This document shows, piece by piece, positions 62,893 through 64,000 of a DNA stretch of 64,000 nucleotides. This DNA comes from Sideroxydans sp. (GTDB lineage: Bacteria > Pseudomonadota > Gammaproteobacteria > Burkholderiales > Gallionellaceae), in contig WGNQ01000008.1 of the NCBI GenBank assembly GCA_016124455.1, positions 1-64,000 of the forward strand, in the 5' to 3' direction. Made by a program: the position numbers and the translations under genes. The notes under the pieces were generated by a model. That model made no database searches, had not been told where the DNA came from, and saw only the letters and a list, made by a program, of their open reading frames with translations. Within the stretch, counting starts at the first letter, position 1; each line of letters begins with the position of its first letter.

Positions 62893-64000
<1,108 letters not shown>

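Overview
This window looks like chromosomal DNA of a betaproteobacterium. Nitrosomonadales, and more tentatively a Gallionellaceae-type lithotroph, is suggested by protein resemblance and by the combination of a monomeric isocitrate dehydrogenase, an isc operon, two sulfide:quinone-oxidoreductase-like flavoproteins and cytochrome bd. That placement is a judgement from reading, not a database result. The DNA is GC-rich and densely coding. I see no rRNA, tRNA, insertion sequence, prophage, integrase or CRISPR array, and no gene-free stretch longer than 300 bases.

Layout. 1-4775 (+): 3' part of the isc iron-sulfur operon (iscU end, iscA, hscB, hscA, a DUF3050 protein, fdx, iscX), running directly into dsbB. 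4864-8119 (+): HPP membrane protein, class I aldolase, a secreted aspartic-protease-like protein and a DUF3014 protein. 8147-13707 (-): mfd, serB and an HI0933-type flavoprotein. 13872-20479 (+): a haem-motif/PAS/HD-GYP sensor, ispD-ispF, tsaB-rimI-udg and a REC-GGDEF protein. 20470-27186: lplT (-), alr (+), gluQ (-), a small membrane protein (-), clpS-clpA (-) and a cold-shock gene (+). 27375-32995: icd (-), then rluE, fmdB-like, DUF502 and aspS (+). 32999-39118 (+): an RNase Sa-like secreted RNase with a barstar-like inhibitor, nudB, nadA, a ybhP-like gene, clsB and an ATM1-type ABC exporter. 39241-40119 (+): a PBP7-type peptidase. 40204-46576 (-): the most interesting block, described below. 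46784-48091 (+): a FisR-like sigma54 activator. 48106-54886 (-): Ca2+-type P-ATPase, CaCA antiporter, an anchored hypothetical, an APC permease and a small membrane protein. 55005-59690 (-): rplU-rpmA-obgE-proB, rho and trxA. 59849-64000 (-): a membrane methyltransferase, a DJ-1 protein, a PAP2 phosphatase, yajQ, ppnP and partial argG.

Most notable system. On the minus strand a run with short gaps reads cydP-cydA-cydB-cydX-ybgE-SQR-like 2-54-aa protein-SQR-like 1. It begins at a near-consensus sigma54 (-24/-12) promoter (46613-46629) and ends at a strong hairpin (40143-40171). Diverging from it is a sigma54 activator whose N-terminal domain has cysteines at 52, 63 and 70. This is the same spacing as the sulfane-sulfur-sensing cysteines reported for FisR of Cupriavidus. 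A 15-bp inverted repeat pair lies between the promoter and the regulator, at typical enhancer distance. I infer a sulfide/polysulfide-induced electron-transfer module: two SQR-like enzymes reduce quinone and the sulfide-tolerant cytochrome bd re-oxidises it, under sulfane-sulfur control.

Other points of interest are a haem-oxygenase-like DUF3050 gene inside the isc operon, a toxin/inhibitor-like RNase-barstar pair whose signal peptide is built from a 12-bp tandem repeat, and a cysteine-rich CydX tail. Several c-di-GMP-related genes are also present (HD-GYP, GGDEF and YajQ).
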